From: Paraburkholderia phytofirmans OLGA172
Lineage (GTDB): Bacteria > Pseudomonadota > Gammaproteobacteria > Burkholderiales > Burkholderiaceae
Direction: 5' to 3'
Length of the DNA: 64,000 nucleotides
NCBI RefSeq assembly: GCF_001634365.1
Contig: NZ_CP014579.1
Location: 1,426,001-1,490,000 of the forward strand
Shown here one piece after another: positions 8,380-16,975 of the stretch. The notes below the pieces were generated by a model, which made no database searches, was not told the origin of the DNA, and worked only from the letters and a program-made list of their open reading frames with translations. A program made the position numbers and the translations under genes. Every line of letters starts with the position of its first letter. Positions within the stretch are counted from its first letter, which is position 1.

Positions 8380-9432
8380 ATGATCACCAACACCTATTAC
8401 GGCCCGGAAGGGCACGGCCCTTACGAGCTGATCGACATCGGCACGCTTGAGCTCGAAGAGGGCGGTTCGATCCCCAACTGCCGACTTGCGGTCGCCATGC
8501 ACGGCACGCTCAACGCAGCAAAGGACAACGCTATCCTTGTCCCGACCTGGTACTCAGGCACCAGCAAGATCATTGAGCAGGGCTACATCGGACCCGGCCG
8601 GGCGCTGGACCCGACGAAATACTTCATCGTCGTCGTCAACCAGATCGGCAACGGGCTGTCGACCTCGCCGCACAACACGAGCTGGGACCAGGCCGGCCCG
8701 GGTTTCCCGAAGGTGCGCATCGGCGACGACGTGCGCGCGCAGCATCAGCTGCTGACCGGGAAATTCGGCATCACGCGGCTGGCGCTGGTTGTCGGCGGTT
8801 CGATGGGGGCGCAGCAAACCTACGAGTGGGCCGTGCGCTACCCGGAGATGGTGCTTCGCGCGGCGCCTATCGCAGGAACTGCGAAGCTCACCGAGCACAA
8901 CGCCCTCTTCGTTGAAACGCTGGTCGAGGCAATCATCACCGATCAGGGATTCAAGGGCGGCGACTACGCTACGGCTGCCGAGGTGGCGGCCGGCTTGAAG
9001 CGGCACGCGAAGATGTGGACGGTGATGGGTTGGAGCACGGAGTTCTTCCGCGCCGGCCGCCACAGGGCTCTCGGCTTCGATTCGATGCAAGCCTTCGTCG
9101 ACAACTTCATGACCGGCTACTTTGCACCGATGGACCCGAACGACCTGCTCGCCATGGCCTGGAAGTGGCAGCATGGAGACGTGAGCCGGCACACAGGCGG
9201 CGACCTTGCAGTCGCGCTTGGCCGCATCAAGGCGAGGACCTTCGTGATGCCGATCAGCCATGACATGTTCTTCTCGCCAGCGGATTGCGAGGCCGAGCAG
9301 AAGCTCATCCCAGGGAGCGAGTTCCGGCCGATTGCGAGCGTCGACGGACACTTGGCCCTTTTTGGAACCGACGCGGAATGTCTGGCTCAGATCGACCTGC
9401 ACCTGAAGACCTTGCTGGCTACCTCGGCATGA
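8380..9432 (+). CDS. Alpha/beta hydrolase of the homoserine O-acetyltransferase (MetX)-like group
   Basis: This 350-residue protein has the alpha/beta fold with the nucleophile elbow G-G-S-M-G-A-Q-Q (Ser about 141), a late acid in I-S-H-D-M-F-F and the histidine in V-D-G-H-L-A-L-F-G. The layout is that of MetX-like proteins, but the lack of methionine genes nearby and the place after a BVMO suggest a degradative esterase or acyltransferase acting on the ester or lactone product. That role is inference. I start at 8380, where CAAGG lies upstream; an in-frame start at 8335 has no better site. Confidence 0.82.
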   Translation: MITNTYYGPEGHGPYELIDIGTLELEEGGSIPNCRLAVAMHGTLNAAKDNAILVPTWYSGTSKIIEQGYIGPGRALDPTKYFIVVVNQIGNGLSTSPHNTSWDQAGPGFPKVRIGDDVRAQHQLLTGKFGITRLALVVGGSMGAQQTYEWAVRYPEMVLRAAPIAGTAKLTEHNALFVETLVEAIITDQGFKGGDYATAAEVAAGLKRHAKMWTVMGWSTEFFRAGRHRALGFDSMQAFVDNFMTGYFAPMDPNDLLAMAWKWQHGDVSRHTGGDLAVALGRIKARTFVMPISHDMFFSPADCEAEQKLIPGSEFRPIASVDGHLALFGTDAECLAQIDLHLKTLLATSA

Positions 9433-9617
9433 TCACGGAGCTGACTACCGGAGGTGACTGGTTGGTGAGGCCCGATCGCTTCTGGCGCGCGCGAGGCATG
9501 GTCTCCCGGCAACCCGTGGCCGTTGTCGACGATGATGTATGCTGTACGACAGTTGCAAATCGTTCATGTGTTGGACCCCAACGTTTTGGGGGCACACTTT
9601 CTGCCACTTGGAGACCC

Positions 9618-9941
9618 ATGATGATCAAGGTTAGTGTCATGTATGCGAACACGCCTGGCGCCCGCTTCGACCACCAGTACTACCGCGACAAGCATATGCC
9701 ATTGCTCAAGAAGCGCATGGGCGAAGCGTGTTTGTACTACACCGTTGATAAAGGGCTTGCAGGCGGTGCACCCGGCCAACCACCAACATACATTGCCATG
9801 TGCCACTTTTTCTGCGACTCGGTTGAGTCCTTTCAGGCTGCGTTCGGGCCGCATGCGAAAGAGATCATGGATGACGTAGCCAACTACACCGACTTGGCGC
9901 CAACACTTCAGATAAGCGAAGTGGTAGTAGAGCGCGCTTGA
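9618..9941 (+). CDS. EthD-domain protein
   Basis: The protein has 107 residues. The ferredoxin-like EthD fold is suggested by M-I-K-V-S-V-M-Y at the start, the D-H-Q-Y-Y-R-D-K-H-M-P-L motif near residues 20-31 and a dimer-type second half. EthD proteins accompany oxygenase clusters such as ETBE degradation, where they are needed although their chemistry is unclear; others act as monooxygenases or cyclases. A GGAG lies before two adjacent ATG codons. About 185 bases separate it from the hydrolase, so it may have its own promoter. Confidence 0.85.
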   Translation: MMIKVSVMYANTPGARFDHQYYRDKHMPLLKKRMGEACLYYTVDKGLAGGAPGQPPTYIAMCHFFCDSVESFQAAFGPHAKEIMDDVANYTDLAPTLQISEVVVERA

Positions 9942-9976
9942 CACGAACGGCGGTTCGCCGGTCCACTCGCCCCCTG

Positions 9977-10003
9977 CGCCGTCCAGGCGGCGCGAGGACG
10001 GCG
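9977..10003. terminator. Hairpin between convergent genes
   Basis: CGCCGTCC and GGACGGCG form a perfect 8-base stem around an 11-base loop, placed between the EthD gene and the oppositely oriented TetR gene. There is no clear U-run, so its role as a two-way terminator is only likely from its place. Confidence 0.4.
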
Positions 10004-10014
10004 ACGGGACATCG

Positions 10015-10620
10015 TCACGGCGTCTCTGCTCCATTCAGCGGAGTCAGCAGCAGTTTTTCCATAAAAGCACGCCGGTCGTCTTTCTGCTTCGCAGTGCCCT
10101 GCTGTGAAAGCAGCGATTCTGAAAGCTCGTAGCTGTAGAGCGCAAACGCTCGAGACTTCGCTTCAGTCGCGCTAAATCCGAGAGCCCGAAAGCATTGGGT
10201 GATGTAGGTCAGGCGCTTGGCGTCGACTTCATCCAGCACGCTTCTCGCGGCGTCGTCCCGACGTGCCCACGCCCGAATTGCCAATTCTGTCGCCGCCGCT
10301 TCCTTGGCCGACGCGCCGCGAAACGGGAGTGTCAGGAGGTCGCGAATCAGTTCGCGAGCAGACAGTCCGCGGCTTTCGAAGCGGAAGATGATCTGTTCGG
10401 TCGCTGCGTCCCGCCAGGCGGTCAACATACGCCGTATCAAGTCGTCGCGGTCCTTGAAATGCCAGTAGAAGCTGCCTTTGGTGACGCCCATCTCTTTGGC
10501 GAGCACTTCCACGCGGACGGCGTCGATGCTGCGGCTTTGCAAAACCCGCTGCGCCGCGTGAATCCAATCGTCCGGGCCGAACTGCCCGCGACCGCTCTGA
10601 GTAGCTTTTGTCTCTGCCAT
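10015..10620 (-). CDS. TetR-family transcriptional regulator of the aromatic operon
   Basis: This 201-residue protein has a TetR N-terminal helix-turn-helix (V-L-A-K-E-M-G-V-T-K-G-S-F-Y-W-H-F-K-D-R), about residues 40-60, and a variable ligand domain. It is divergent from the hydrolase gene that opens the meta-cleavage operon, and two palindromes lie in the shared gap, so autoregulation and repression of the operon are likely. The start at 10620 (M-A-E-T-K) has GGAG upstream; an in-frame start 33 bases further up has none. Confidence 0.9.
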   Translation of the reverse strand: MAETKATQSGRGQFGPDDWIHAAQRVLQSRSIDAVRVEVLAKEMGVTKGSFYWHFKDRDDLIRRMLTAWRDAATEQIIFRFESRGLSARELIRDLLTLPFRGASAKEAAATELAIRAWARRDDAARSVLDEVDAKRLTYITQCFRALGFSATEAKSRAFALYSYELSESLLSQQGTAKQKDDRRAFMEKLLLTPLNGAETP

Positions 10621-10751
10621 ATTGGCTCCGGAAAACACGCATTTTACCGCCATTCAATTTGCGGGCCGGTACGCACTCCGACGAATTTCCGTCGTGCGTT
10701 CCGTCGTGCGTAGTCGCCGCCTGCCGCGTTAACCCCAGGCTTCAAATCATT

Positions 10752-10767
10752 GACGTTATTTAACGTC
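10752..10767. promoter_or_regulatory. Perfect 16-base palindrome in the divergent gap
   Basis: GACGTTA and TAACGTC are perfect inverted 7-base arms with a 2-base centre. It lies between the TetR gene and the operon and could be an operator half or part of a promoter. Confidence 0.45.
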
Positions 10768-10775
10768 GCTTCTAA

Positions 10776-10797
10776 CATACGCATACGTATGGGTATG
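10776..10797. promoter_or_regulatory. Candidate TetR operator (22-base near-perfect palindrome)
   Basis: A central ATACGTAT is flanked by CATACGC on the left and GGGTATG on the right; 20 of the 22 positions match on reversal. It lies just before the ribosome site of the first operon gene, where bound repressor would block transcription. Confidence 0.6.
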
Positions 10798-10806
10798 GAG
10801 GAAATG

Positions 10807-11628
10807 ATGGCAAATCTGGAAGGCGTGGGTAAAGAGCTGGTTGCGGCCGAGCATCGGACGAATTACTTCGACGAGGGGCGCGGTAAGCCGCTGTTCTTGT
10901 TGCACGGTTCGGGTCCCGGCGTGTCGGGCTGGACGAACTGGAAAGGTGTCATGCCCGATCTGGCGGAAAAATTCCGCGTGATCGTGCCGGACATTGCCGG
11001 CTTCGGCTTCACAGAGTTCAAGGAAGGCACCCAGTACGACATCAAGCTGTGGGTGCGGCATCTTGTGGGCATCATGGATGCGCTTGGTATCGAGAAGGCG
11101 TCATTCGTCGGCAATTCGTTCGGCGGCGCGCTCTCGCTGGGCCTCGCCGTTTTCGATCCGTCGCGGGTCGAGCGCATCGTGCTCCTCGGCACACCCGCAG
11201 GGGAGTTCGAACAAACGCCCGGTCTTCGCTCAGCGTGGCAATACGAGCCGTCGCTTGAAAACATGGAGCAAACCATGCGGCTGTTCCCGTTCGACCAGTC
11301 GATTATCACGCCGGAGATGGTCAAGTCGCGTTACGAGGCGAGCGCGCGCCCGGGGGCGCAGGACGCGTTGCGCAAGCTGATTCCGAAACCGAATGCCGAA
11401 GGCCCGACGATGGTCAAGGGATTCCCCGAGCACGTCGTCGCAAAGATTCAAGCGCCTACGCTGGTGCTGCATGGTCGTGAAGACCGCGTCGTCCCGCCAG
11501 CTTGCGGGCAGTTGCTCGCCCGTGCGATTCCTCGCGCCGATCTGCATCTGTTTGGACAGTGCGGTCATTGGGTGCAAACCGAGCGTCGTGCGGATTTCCT
11601 GCGCCTCGTGACAGCCTTCTGTGAATAA
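10807..11628 (+). CDS. Meta-cleavage product C-C hydrolase (MhpC/BphD-like)
   Basis: This alpha/beta hydrolase of 273 residues should cleave the 2-hydroxy-6-oxo-dienoate made by the extradiol dioxygenase into 2-hydroxypenta-2,4-dienoate and an acid. The oxyanion region H-G-S-G-P-G-V-S-G-W, nucleophile G-N-S-F-G-G (Ser about 104), acid in G-R-E-D-R-V-V-P and histidine in C-G-H-W-V-Q-T-E are all visible and in family order. GGAGG stands five bases before the ATG at 10807, a better spacing than for the ATG three bases earlier. It opens the aromatic operon, 5 bases before the dioxygenase small subunit. Confidence 0.92.
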   Translation: MANLEGVGKELVAAEHRTNYFDEGRGKPLFLLHGSGPGVSGWTNWKGVMPDLAEKFRVIVPDIAGFGFTEFKEGTQYDIKLWVRHLVGIMDALGIEKASFVGNSFGGALSLGLAVFDPSRVERIVLLGTPAGEFEQTPGLRSAWQYEPSLENMEQTMRLFPFDQSIITPEMVKSRYEASARPGAQDALRKLIPKPNAEGPTMVKGFPEHVVAKIQAPTLVLHGREDRVVPPACGQLLARAIPRADLHLFGQCGHWVQTERRADFLRLVTAFCE

Positions 11629-11633
11629 CTGCC

Positions 11634-11930
11634 ATGAGCCGCAACGTACTCGAGCGTGTGCTCCATCAATTGAGCGTCGATCGTGCCGCCAAACAGCGCT
11701 TTCGTGAAGACGCCGAGGGTTTTCTCCGGCGCTTCGCGCTCAGCGACGACGAGCGCCAGATGGTCCTCGACTTCAACGTCCTCGCGCTCCAGACGGCGGG
11801 CGTGAATCCTATGCTGACAATGGGCTTCTGGCAGGAGCTATCGCCCAACCGCGATATGCGTGCGTACATGGCGCGTCTTCGTCCCGTGAGCGATGGTGAG
11901 GCCGTGCACGTAGCGGCACTCAAACAATAG
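11634..11930 (+). CDS. LigA-like small subunit of a class III extradiol dioxygenase
   Basis: The 98-residue helical protein has the LigA signature: a D-x-x-x-x-x-R-F-x-x-D start, then L-S-D-D-E-R-Q and a G-V-N-P-M-L segment near residue 57 that matches the G-x-N-P of protocatechuate 4,5-dioxygenase alpha chains. In the family this subunit caps the active site of LigB. It lies directly before the LigB-like gene, the order seen for ligAB and for the carBaBb genes of carbazole degraders. Confidence 0.82.
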   Translation: MSRNVLERVLHQLSVDRAAKQRFREDAEGFLRRFALSDDERQMVLDFNVLALQTAGVNPMLTMGFWQELSPNRDMRAYMARLRPVSDGEAVHVAALKQ

Positions 11931-11947
11931 AGAGGGAGAAAGCCGAC

Positions 11948-12787
11948 ATGGCAAAAGTAGTAGGTGGCTTTCTCGTGCCACATGACCCGGTGATGTTCGT
12001 CGCGCCGGACGCTCCTAAGCAGGAGGTCCGTGACCGCATGTGGAAGGCATTCGACACCTGCGCAGAACGGCTCGCGGAGTTGCGGCCGACCAGTGTGGTG
12101 ATCGTCGGCGCCGACCATTACATGCTCTTCGGGACGAACTGTCTGCCGAGCTTTCTCATTGGTACTGGCGACGTCGATGGACCACTGGATGCTCTCCCTG
12201 GCTTGAAGCGGGGAGTGATACCGGATAGCGCGCCCCTGGCGCAACACATCGCGGAACACGGTTTGGCGAATGGCTACGACTGGGCAGTTGCTCGAGCATT
12301 GACGGTTGACCACTCTGTGAGCATCCCGAATCAACTGATTGTTCAGCCACTTCGAGAGGCGGGTGCGCGAGTGGGAACCATTCCGGTTTATCTCGCCGCG
12401 GGTGTCGACCCATACATTCGCTTGACCCGGGCTGTTTCGCTCGGTCGCGCGATCCGGGAAGCCGTTGACGCTTGGCCGGACGACGAACGGGTTGCCGTAA
12501 TCGGCAGCGGTGGTATCAGCCACTGGGTCGGCACGGCGGATATGGGCCGCGTCAACGAAGCTTTCGATCGCGAGATTCTCGACTACGCGACTAGCTGTGA
12601 CGTGGACGCGATCGCGCGCTTGAGTGATGAGTACATCCTCAAGAACGGCGGAAACGGCGGTATGGAAATTCGCAATTGGGCGTGCGCGATGGGTGCGCTC
12701 GCGGGGGCGCGTGGCGAGGTCATCGACTACGCACCTGTTCCAGAATGGGTCACCGGGCTCGGCTTCGTCCAGCTGCATCTGCAATAA
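11948..12787 (+). CDS. LigB-like catalytic subunit of a class III extradiol dioxygenase
   Basis: This 279-residue enzyme opens a catechol ring next to the diol with O2 and Fe(II). Expected LigB metal and catalytic residues are in place: His12 (V-P-H-D-P), His57 (G-A-D-H-Y), Glu240 (G-M-E-I-R) and His192 (G-I-S-H-W); His122 (V-D-H-S) is also conserved. GAGGGAG lies upstream of the ATG. Rieske-dioxygenase operons for biphenyl-type compounds usually use a type I extradiol enzyme (BphC), so a LigAB-type pair in this setting points to an unusual catechol. Confidence 0.92.
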   Translation: MAKVVGGFLVPHDPVMFVAPDAPKQEVRDRMWKAFDTCAERLAELRPTSVVIVGADHYMLFGTNCLPSFLIGTGDVDGPLDALPGLKRGVIPDSAPLAQHIAEHGLANGYDWAVARALTVDHSVSIPNQLIVQPLREAGARVGTIPVYLAAGVDPYIRLTRAVSLGRAIREAVDAWPDDERVAVIGSGGISHWVGTADMGRVNEAFDREILDYATSCDVDAIARLSDEYILKNGGNGGMEIRNWACAMGALAGARGEVIDYAPVPEWVTGLGFVQLHLQ

Positions 12788-12800
12788 CGGAGTGTGTTTT

Positions 12801-13142
12801 ATGAACAAGGTCTTTCTGCTCAAGCGCGAAGAACTCGCGCCTGGCGAGATGCGTAAGGTCGAAGGCAGCGGTTGTCCACTAGCCGTCTACAACCTGGAAG
12901 GTCGTTTCTATGCGACCAGCGACACTTGCACCCACGCAACCGCGTCGCTTTCGGCAGGGGAGATTGTCGACGGCGACCTGATTGCGTGCCCGGTCCACGA
13001 CGGACAGTTCCATATTCCGACAGGCCAGGCCGTTGCATTTCCATGCACTGTCGACCTGCGTACGTATCGGGTCATCGAGGAAGGCGACGAAGTATTCGCC
13101 GATCTGGATGCCGAGTCGGAAGACGCGGTTTCATCGGTCTGA
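12801..13142 (+). CDS. Rieske [2Fe-2S] ferredoxin of the ring-hydroxylating dioxygenase
   Basis: This 113-residue electron carrier has the Rieske motif C-T-H (Cys43, His45) and C-P-V-H (Cys63, His66), followed by G-Q-F-H-I-P-T-G-Q-A. Its length is typical for BphF/HcaC-type ferredoxins. It takes electrons from the reductase encoded at 21746 and hands them to the oxygenase alpha subunit encoded next. It starts 13 bases after the LigB stop and ends with an acidic tail. Confidence 0.93.
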   Translation: MNKVFLLKREELAPGEMRKVEGSGCPLAVYNLEGRFYATSDTCTHATASLSAGEIVDGDLIACPVHDGQFHIPTGQAVAFPCTVDLRTYRVIEEGDEVFADLDAESEDAVSSV

Positions 13143-13153
13143 AGGAGGCGCAG

Positions 13154-14554
13154 ATGTCACATGATTGCACGGGTGCTTGCCCGCGACTCAAGCGCGACGC
13201 GGCAAGCGAGCCGCTTTCCTACCTCGACCGGTTGATCGACCTCGAGAAAGGCAGCCTTTCGCGCCGAGTCTACTGGGATCACCAGATTTACGAGCAGGAA
13301 CTCGAAAAGATCTTTGCCCGGAGCTGGCTCTTTCTCGCCCACGAATCGCAATTGCCGAAGGCGGGCGATTATCTCACCACGTATATGGCGGAAGATAATG
13401 TCATTGTCGTTCGCCAGAAAGATGGGTCGATCAAGGCGTTCCTGAATACCTGCCCGCACCGCGGTAACAAGCTGAATTTCACGGACGCGGGAAATGCGCG
13501 GAGTTTCGTCTGTAATTACCACGGCTGGAGTTTCGGCATTGACGGTGAATTGCGCGGCATGGCAGGTCAGGAGCTCTTCGACGCAAGTGGCATGAAGGCT
13601 AGCGAACATGGACTCCATCCTGTCGCACAGGTGGCATCGTATAAGGGACTCGTGTTCGGCAACATGGACGCGGATGCGCCGCCGCTCGACGAGTGGTTGG
13701 GTGATTTCCGCTTCTATCTCGACGTGTTGCTCGATATGGACGGGCAGGGCACGGAGTTCGTCGGCGGCTGTGTGAAGTCCGTCATCAATTGCAACTGGAA
13801 GGTGCCGGTCGAGAATTTTATCGGTGACATCTACCACGCGCTCTGGACTCACGATTCCGCTGCTCGTGCGATGCTCGGCGGCCCCGTCTCCGACGTGTAC
13901 CGCGACCCCGACTCTTATCACGTAAATTTCAACGGCCACGGATGGGAGTTCAACCTTGATGTCGTCGGCAATGCGGCGACTTTGGGCGATAAGGAAATCC
14001 GCAAGTATCTGTACGGCATTCAGCCTACGGTGGCGCAGCGGTTAGGCGAGTTCCGCTCGAAGATGATCGGCTCAATTTCCTCGGTCAGCGTATTTCCGAA
14101 TCTCTCGTTTCTGCCGGGCCAGAACACATTCCGTGTCTGGCACCCACGCGGTCCAGGAAAGATCGAACTGCATACGTGGACCATCGTGAATCGCAGCGCT
14201 CCGCAGGAAATCAAGGACCGCTGGATCAAGGGCACGATGATGACGTTCTCGCCGTCAGGTGTGTTTGAAATGGACGATGGAGAAAATTTCGAGTTCTCGA
14301 CGCGCACCAACGCGGGTTTCGTCACCCGTCAGCAGGAACTGTACATGGGCCTCGGTCTTGGCTCGCGTCTTACGGATACGGAACTGCCGGGCAACGTCTT
14401 CCGCAACCAGGTGAACGAGGCGAACCATCGCGCTTTCTACCAGCGTTGGGCAGACCTGATGGGCGCCCGCTCGTGGGACGAAGTGCCGAAGCGCGATAAG
14501 GCTGGGTTGCCCGAGAGCGCGTTTCAACACGAGGACAGCAAGGTAAGCGCATGA
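13154..14554 (+). CDS. Aromatic ring-hydroxylating dioxygenase, alpha subunit
   Basis: This 466-residue oxygenase subunit carries the Rieske centre (Cys100, His102, Cys120, His123) and the mononuclear iron site: the electron bridge Asp225 with His228 and His233 in G-D-I-Y-H-A-L-W-T-H, and a later acidic ligand in the E-M-D-D-G-E-N-F segment. It should add both atoms of O2 to an aromatic ring to give a cis-dihydrodiol. GAAGGAGG stands before the ATG at 13154. The N-terminus contains extra cysteines (C-T-G-A-C) not part of the Rieske site. Presence of a beta gene next to it supports an alpha3beta3 enzyme. Confidence 0.95.
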   Translation: MSHDCTGACPRLKRDAASEPLSYLDRLIDLEKGSLSRRVYWDHQIYEQELEKIFARSWLFLAHESQLPKAGDYLTTYMAEDNVIVVRQKDGSIKAFLNTCPHRGNKLNFTDAGNARSFVCNYHGWSFGIDGELRGMAGQELFDASGMKASEHGLHPVAQVASYKGLVFGNMDADAPPLDEWLGDFRFYLDVLLDMDGQGTEFVGGCVKSVINCNWKVPVENFIGDIYHALWTHDSAARAMLGGPVSDVYRDPDSYHVNFNGHGWEFNLDVVGNAATLGDKEIRKYLYGIQPTVAQRLGEFRSKMIGSISSVSVFPNLSFLPGQNTFRVWHPRGPGKIELHTWTIVNRSAPQEIKDRWIKGTMMTFSPSGVFEMDDGENFEFSTRTNAGFVTRQQELYMGLGLGSRLTDTELPGNVFRNQVNEANHRAFYQRWADLMGARSWDEVPKRDKAGLPESAFQHEDSKVSA

Positions 14555-15102
14555 ACGCAAATGTCAAAGCTGAATTCGTCTCCGACGATGAGAGACTGGT
14601 CGAGCGCGAACTCGCACATCGAATCGAACAGTTTCTGTTCCGCGAGGCCCGTCTGCTCGACAGCGAGCGGTGGGAAGAATGGCTCGCGCTCATGACGCCC
14701 GACATTCACTACTGGATGCCAGCGATCGAGAATCGCAGAAGGGCAGACCGGCTGGGCTCATACGCGCCCGGACGTGGGGCGTATTTCGACGATTGCCATC
14801 TCGACCTCGAACGCCGCGTGGCTCGTTTCATGCAGCCGTCGGCGTGGGCAGAAGATCCGCCGACGCGGCATGTCCACGTCATCAGCAATGTTGAAGCGTG
14901 TCGCGCGGAGAAGGATGGAGAGTACGTCGTTCATTCGGTGTTCGTGAATTATCGAAGCCGGGGTGAAGCGGACAACGATTTGCTGCTGGGCCGTCGCGAG
15001 GATCTTCTTCGTGAAGTCGACGGTGCACTGCGTATCGCGCGTCGAAAAGTCATCATCACGCAGTCTCTGCTGATGTCGAAAAACATCAACACATTCTTCT
15101 GA
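14551..15102 (+). CDS. Aromatic ring-hydroxylating dioxygenase, beta subunit
   Basis: This 183-residue protein of the NTF2-like beta-subunit family is mainly structural. Family features include the L-Y/F-x-E-A-R-L-L-D-S-x-x-W-x-x-W-L segment at residues 30-46 and D-I-H-Y-W-M-P after it, and a C-terminal R-R-K-V-I-I-T-Q. Its ATG overlaps the alpha stop codon (ATGA), so the two are translationally coupled. The next gene starts 2 bases after its stop. Confidence 0.93.
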   Translation: MNANVKAEFVSDDERLVERELAHRIEQFLFREARLLDSERWEEWLALMTPDIHYWMPAIENRRRADRLGSYAPGRGAYFDDCHLDLERRVARFMQPSAWAEDPPTRHVHVISNVEACRAEKDGEYVVHSVFVNYRSRGEADNDLLLGRREDLLREVDGALRIARRKVIITQSLLMSKNINTFF

Positions 15103-15104
15103 CC

Positions 15105-15917
15105 ATGGGCTGGCTAAACGATGATGTCGCGCTTGTAACGGGCGCAAATTCCGGCATCGGACTCGCAGTGGTTCGCCGCTTCCTGGCCGAAGGTGCGCAG
15201 GGCGTGGGTGTTCTGATTCGCAACGCCGCGCAGGCCGACTCCATGTACGAAGAGTTCGGCGGCAAGATCGTGGTGACCGTCGGCGACGTGCGCTCTCCGG
15301 AGGCCAACGCCGAGGCTGTGGATGCGACCTTGCGCAAGTTCGGAAAGCTCGACACGCTGGTTGGCAATGCAGGCGTGTGGGACCACTTCGCGGCGCTGCG
15401 CAAGTTCGACGGTCCCACGCTGAAGGCAACCTTCGAAGAGGTCTTCGGCGTCAATGTGCTGGGTTATATGCTCGCCGCCCATGCTGCCGCCCCTGCGCTG
15501 CGGGAAAGCCGCGGGAGCATGATTTTCACGCTCTCGAATGCGAGCTTCTACGCGGGAGGCGGCGGTCCTGTGTACGTCGCGTCCAAGCACGCGTGCGTGG
15601 GTCTCATCAAGCAATTGGCCTATGAACTTGCGCCGGATGTTCGCGTGAATGGAGTTGCTCCGGGTGGGACCGTTACACCACTCAAGGGACCGCAATCGCT
15701 GGGGCGGGAGAATGATCGACTGTCGGATATTCCCGGTTTCGCGGATGCGGTGGCGGATGCCGTGCCGCTCGGCTTCATCGCGCAACCCGAAGACCACACC
15801 GGTCACTATGTGCTTCTAGCGTCCCGAACCAACTCGCCAGCGACGACCGCGGCGATTCTCCAAAGTGATGGTGGCTGGGAAATTCGTGGGCGCCCCGCGC
15901 GCAGGAAAGCACCGTAA
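15105..15917 (+). CDS. cis-dihydrodiol dehydrogenase (short-chain dehydrogenase, BphB-like)
   Basis: This 270-residue SDR oxidises the cis-dihydrodiol to a catechol with NAD. It has the nucleotide motif T-G-A-N-S-G-I-G at residues 13-20, N-A-G near 89-91, and the catalytic Ser plus Y-V-A-S-K in the G-G-G-G-P-V-Y-V-A-S-K region. The V-N-G-V-A-P-G-G-T segment after it is typical of BphB/HcaB enzymes. Two bases separate it from the beta subunit, and its place completes the upper pathway. Confidence 0.92.
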   Translation: MGWLNDDVALVTGANSGIGLAVVRRFLAEGAQGVGVLIRNAAQADSMYEEFGGKIVVTVGDVRSPEANAEAVDATLRKFGKLDTLVGNAGVWDHFAALRKFDGPTLKATFEEVFGVNVLGYMLAAHAAAPALRESRGSMIFTLSNASFYAGGGGPVYVASKHACVGLIKQLAYELAPDVRVNGVAPGGTVTPLKGPQSLGRENDRLSDIPGFADAVADAVPLGFIAQPEDHTGHYVLLASRTNSPATTAAILQSDGGWEIRGRPARRKAP

Positions 15918-15940
15918 CGCAAACCGCTTATCGGAACATC

Positions 15941-16975
15941 ATGCTAGAAAAGTCTACAGCTCCCCAACTTCGCGAATTGTTCGCGCAAACTCGCCTTCCG
16001 GTTATGGCGGCTCCGATGTTCCTCGTCTCGAGTCCGGAACTCGTCATCGAGGCGTCGCGAGCGGGTATCGTTGGCACGTATGCGGCGCCGAACGCGCGCA
16101 ATATTAGCGCGCTCGACGATGCACTGAGCGCGATCGCGGCCGGTGCAGCTCTCGGCGGCACTGCGCCGTGGGCACTTAACATGATCGTTCACAGCAGCTA
16201 CGACCGCTTTGACGCCGAGCTCGAACTGGTGCTTCGCTATCAGCCGAAAATTGTCACCACGGCGCTGGGCAGCCCCCGTCGTGTTCTCGATCACGTTCAT
16301 GGCTACGGCGGATTTGTGATGGCCGACGTGGCCACCCCGGCGATGGCTCGCAAGGCAGTCGAGGCTGGTGTGGATGGCCTCATTCTCGTGTGTTCTGGCG
16401 CCGGCGGCCACACGGGCACCTACCACCCGTTCTCCTTTGTCGACGAAGTGCGCAGGTTCTGGAGCGGCCCGCTCGGGCTCGCGGGCGCTGTCTCGACCGG
16501 TGCTCACACGCGTGCCGCGCAGCAGATTGGCGCCGATTTCGCGGTTCTCGGCACCCGCTTCATCGCGGCCGAGGAAAGCATGGCGCAGCCCGCTTACCGG
16601 GACATGCTGGTGGATAGCAACATGGAGGACCTGGTCGCTTCGAAGGCAGTCTCGGGGGTGCTGGCGAACTGGCTGCGTCCCACACTGGAGCGGGCAGGGC
16701 TTGCCGCGGTGGAGGTCAGCGAAGCGAAGAAGATCGACTTCTCCGGCGACATCAGCACGGCGCCGAAGGCGTGGAAGGACGTATGGTCGGCTGGTCACGG
16801 CGTGGGTGCGGTGACGGCGGTTGAGCCGCTCTCGAAGATCGTGGATCGTCTTGCGCAAGAGTACGCGGAGTGTCTCGCTGCTGAACGTGAAGCGATCGAG
16901 CGGCTTTCACGGCAGGTCCAAGGCTGGAAATCGGCAGTCGTGGCGGTGAACTGCAACGAAGGAGCGATGCAATGA
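15941..16975 (+). CDS. Nitronate monooxygenase / 2-nitropropane dioxygenase-family flavoprotein
   Basis: The protein is a 344-residue FMN TIM barrel. The early V-M-A-A-P-M-F and the S-G-A-G-G-H-T-G motif around residue 150 match the NMO family, where this His is catalytic. NMO enzymes oxidise alkyl nitronates, but the family also includes enoyl reductases, and its job in a meta-cleavage operon is unclear. Its stop overlaps the start of the hydratase gene (ATGA), so it is a genuine operon member, not a stray insertion. It may treat a side chain or a nitro-containing substrate; this is inference. Confidence 0.85.
   Translation: MLEKSTAPQLRELFAQTRLPVMAAPMFLVSSPELVIEASRAGIVGTYAAPNARNISALDDALSAIAAGAALGGTAPWALNMIVHSSYDRFDAELELVLRYQPKIVTTALGSPRRVLDHVHGYGGFVMADVATPAMARKAVEAGVDGLILVCSGAGGHTGTYHPFSFVDEVRRFWSGPLGLAGAVSTGAHTRAAQQIGADFAVLGTRFIAAEESMAQPAYRDMLVDSNMEDLVASKAVSGVLANWLRPTLERAGLAAVEVSEAKKIDFSGDISTAPKAWKDVWSAGHGVGAVTAVEPLSKIVDRLAQEYAECLAAEREAIERLSRQVQGWKSAVVAVNCNEGAMQ

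Noticed and set aside
12872..13153. N-terminal extension of the Rieske alpha frame overlapping the ferredoxin gene
   Set aside because: The extension overlaps the ferredoxin gene in another frame and lacks motif sense; GGAGG before 13154 decides the start.
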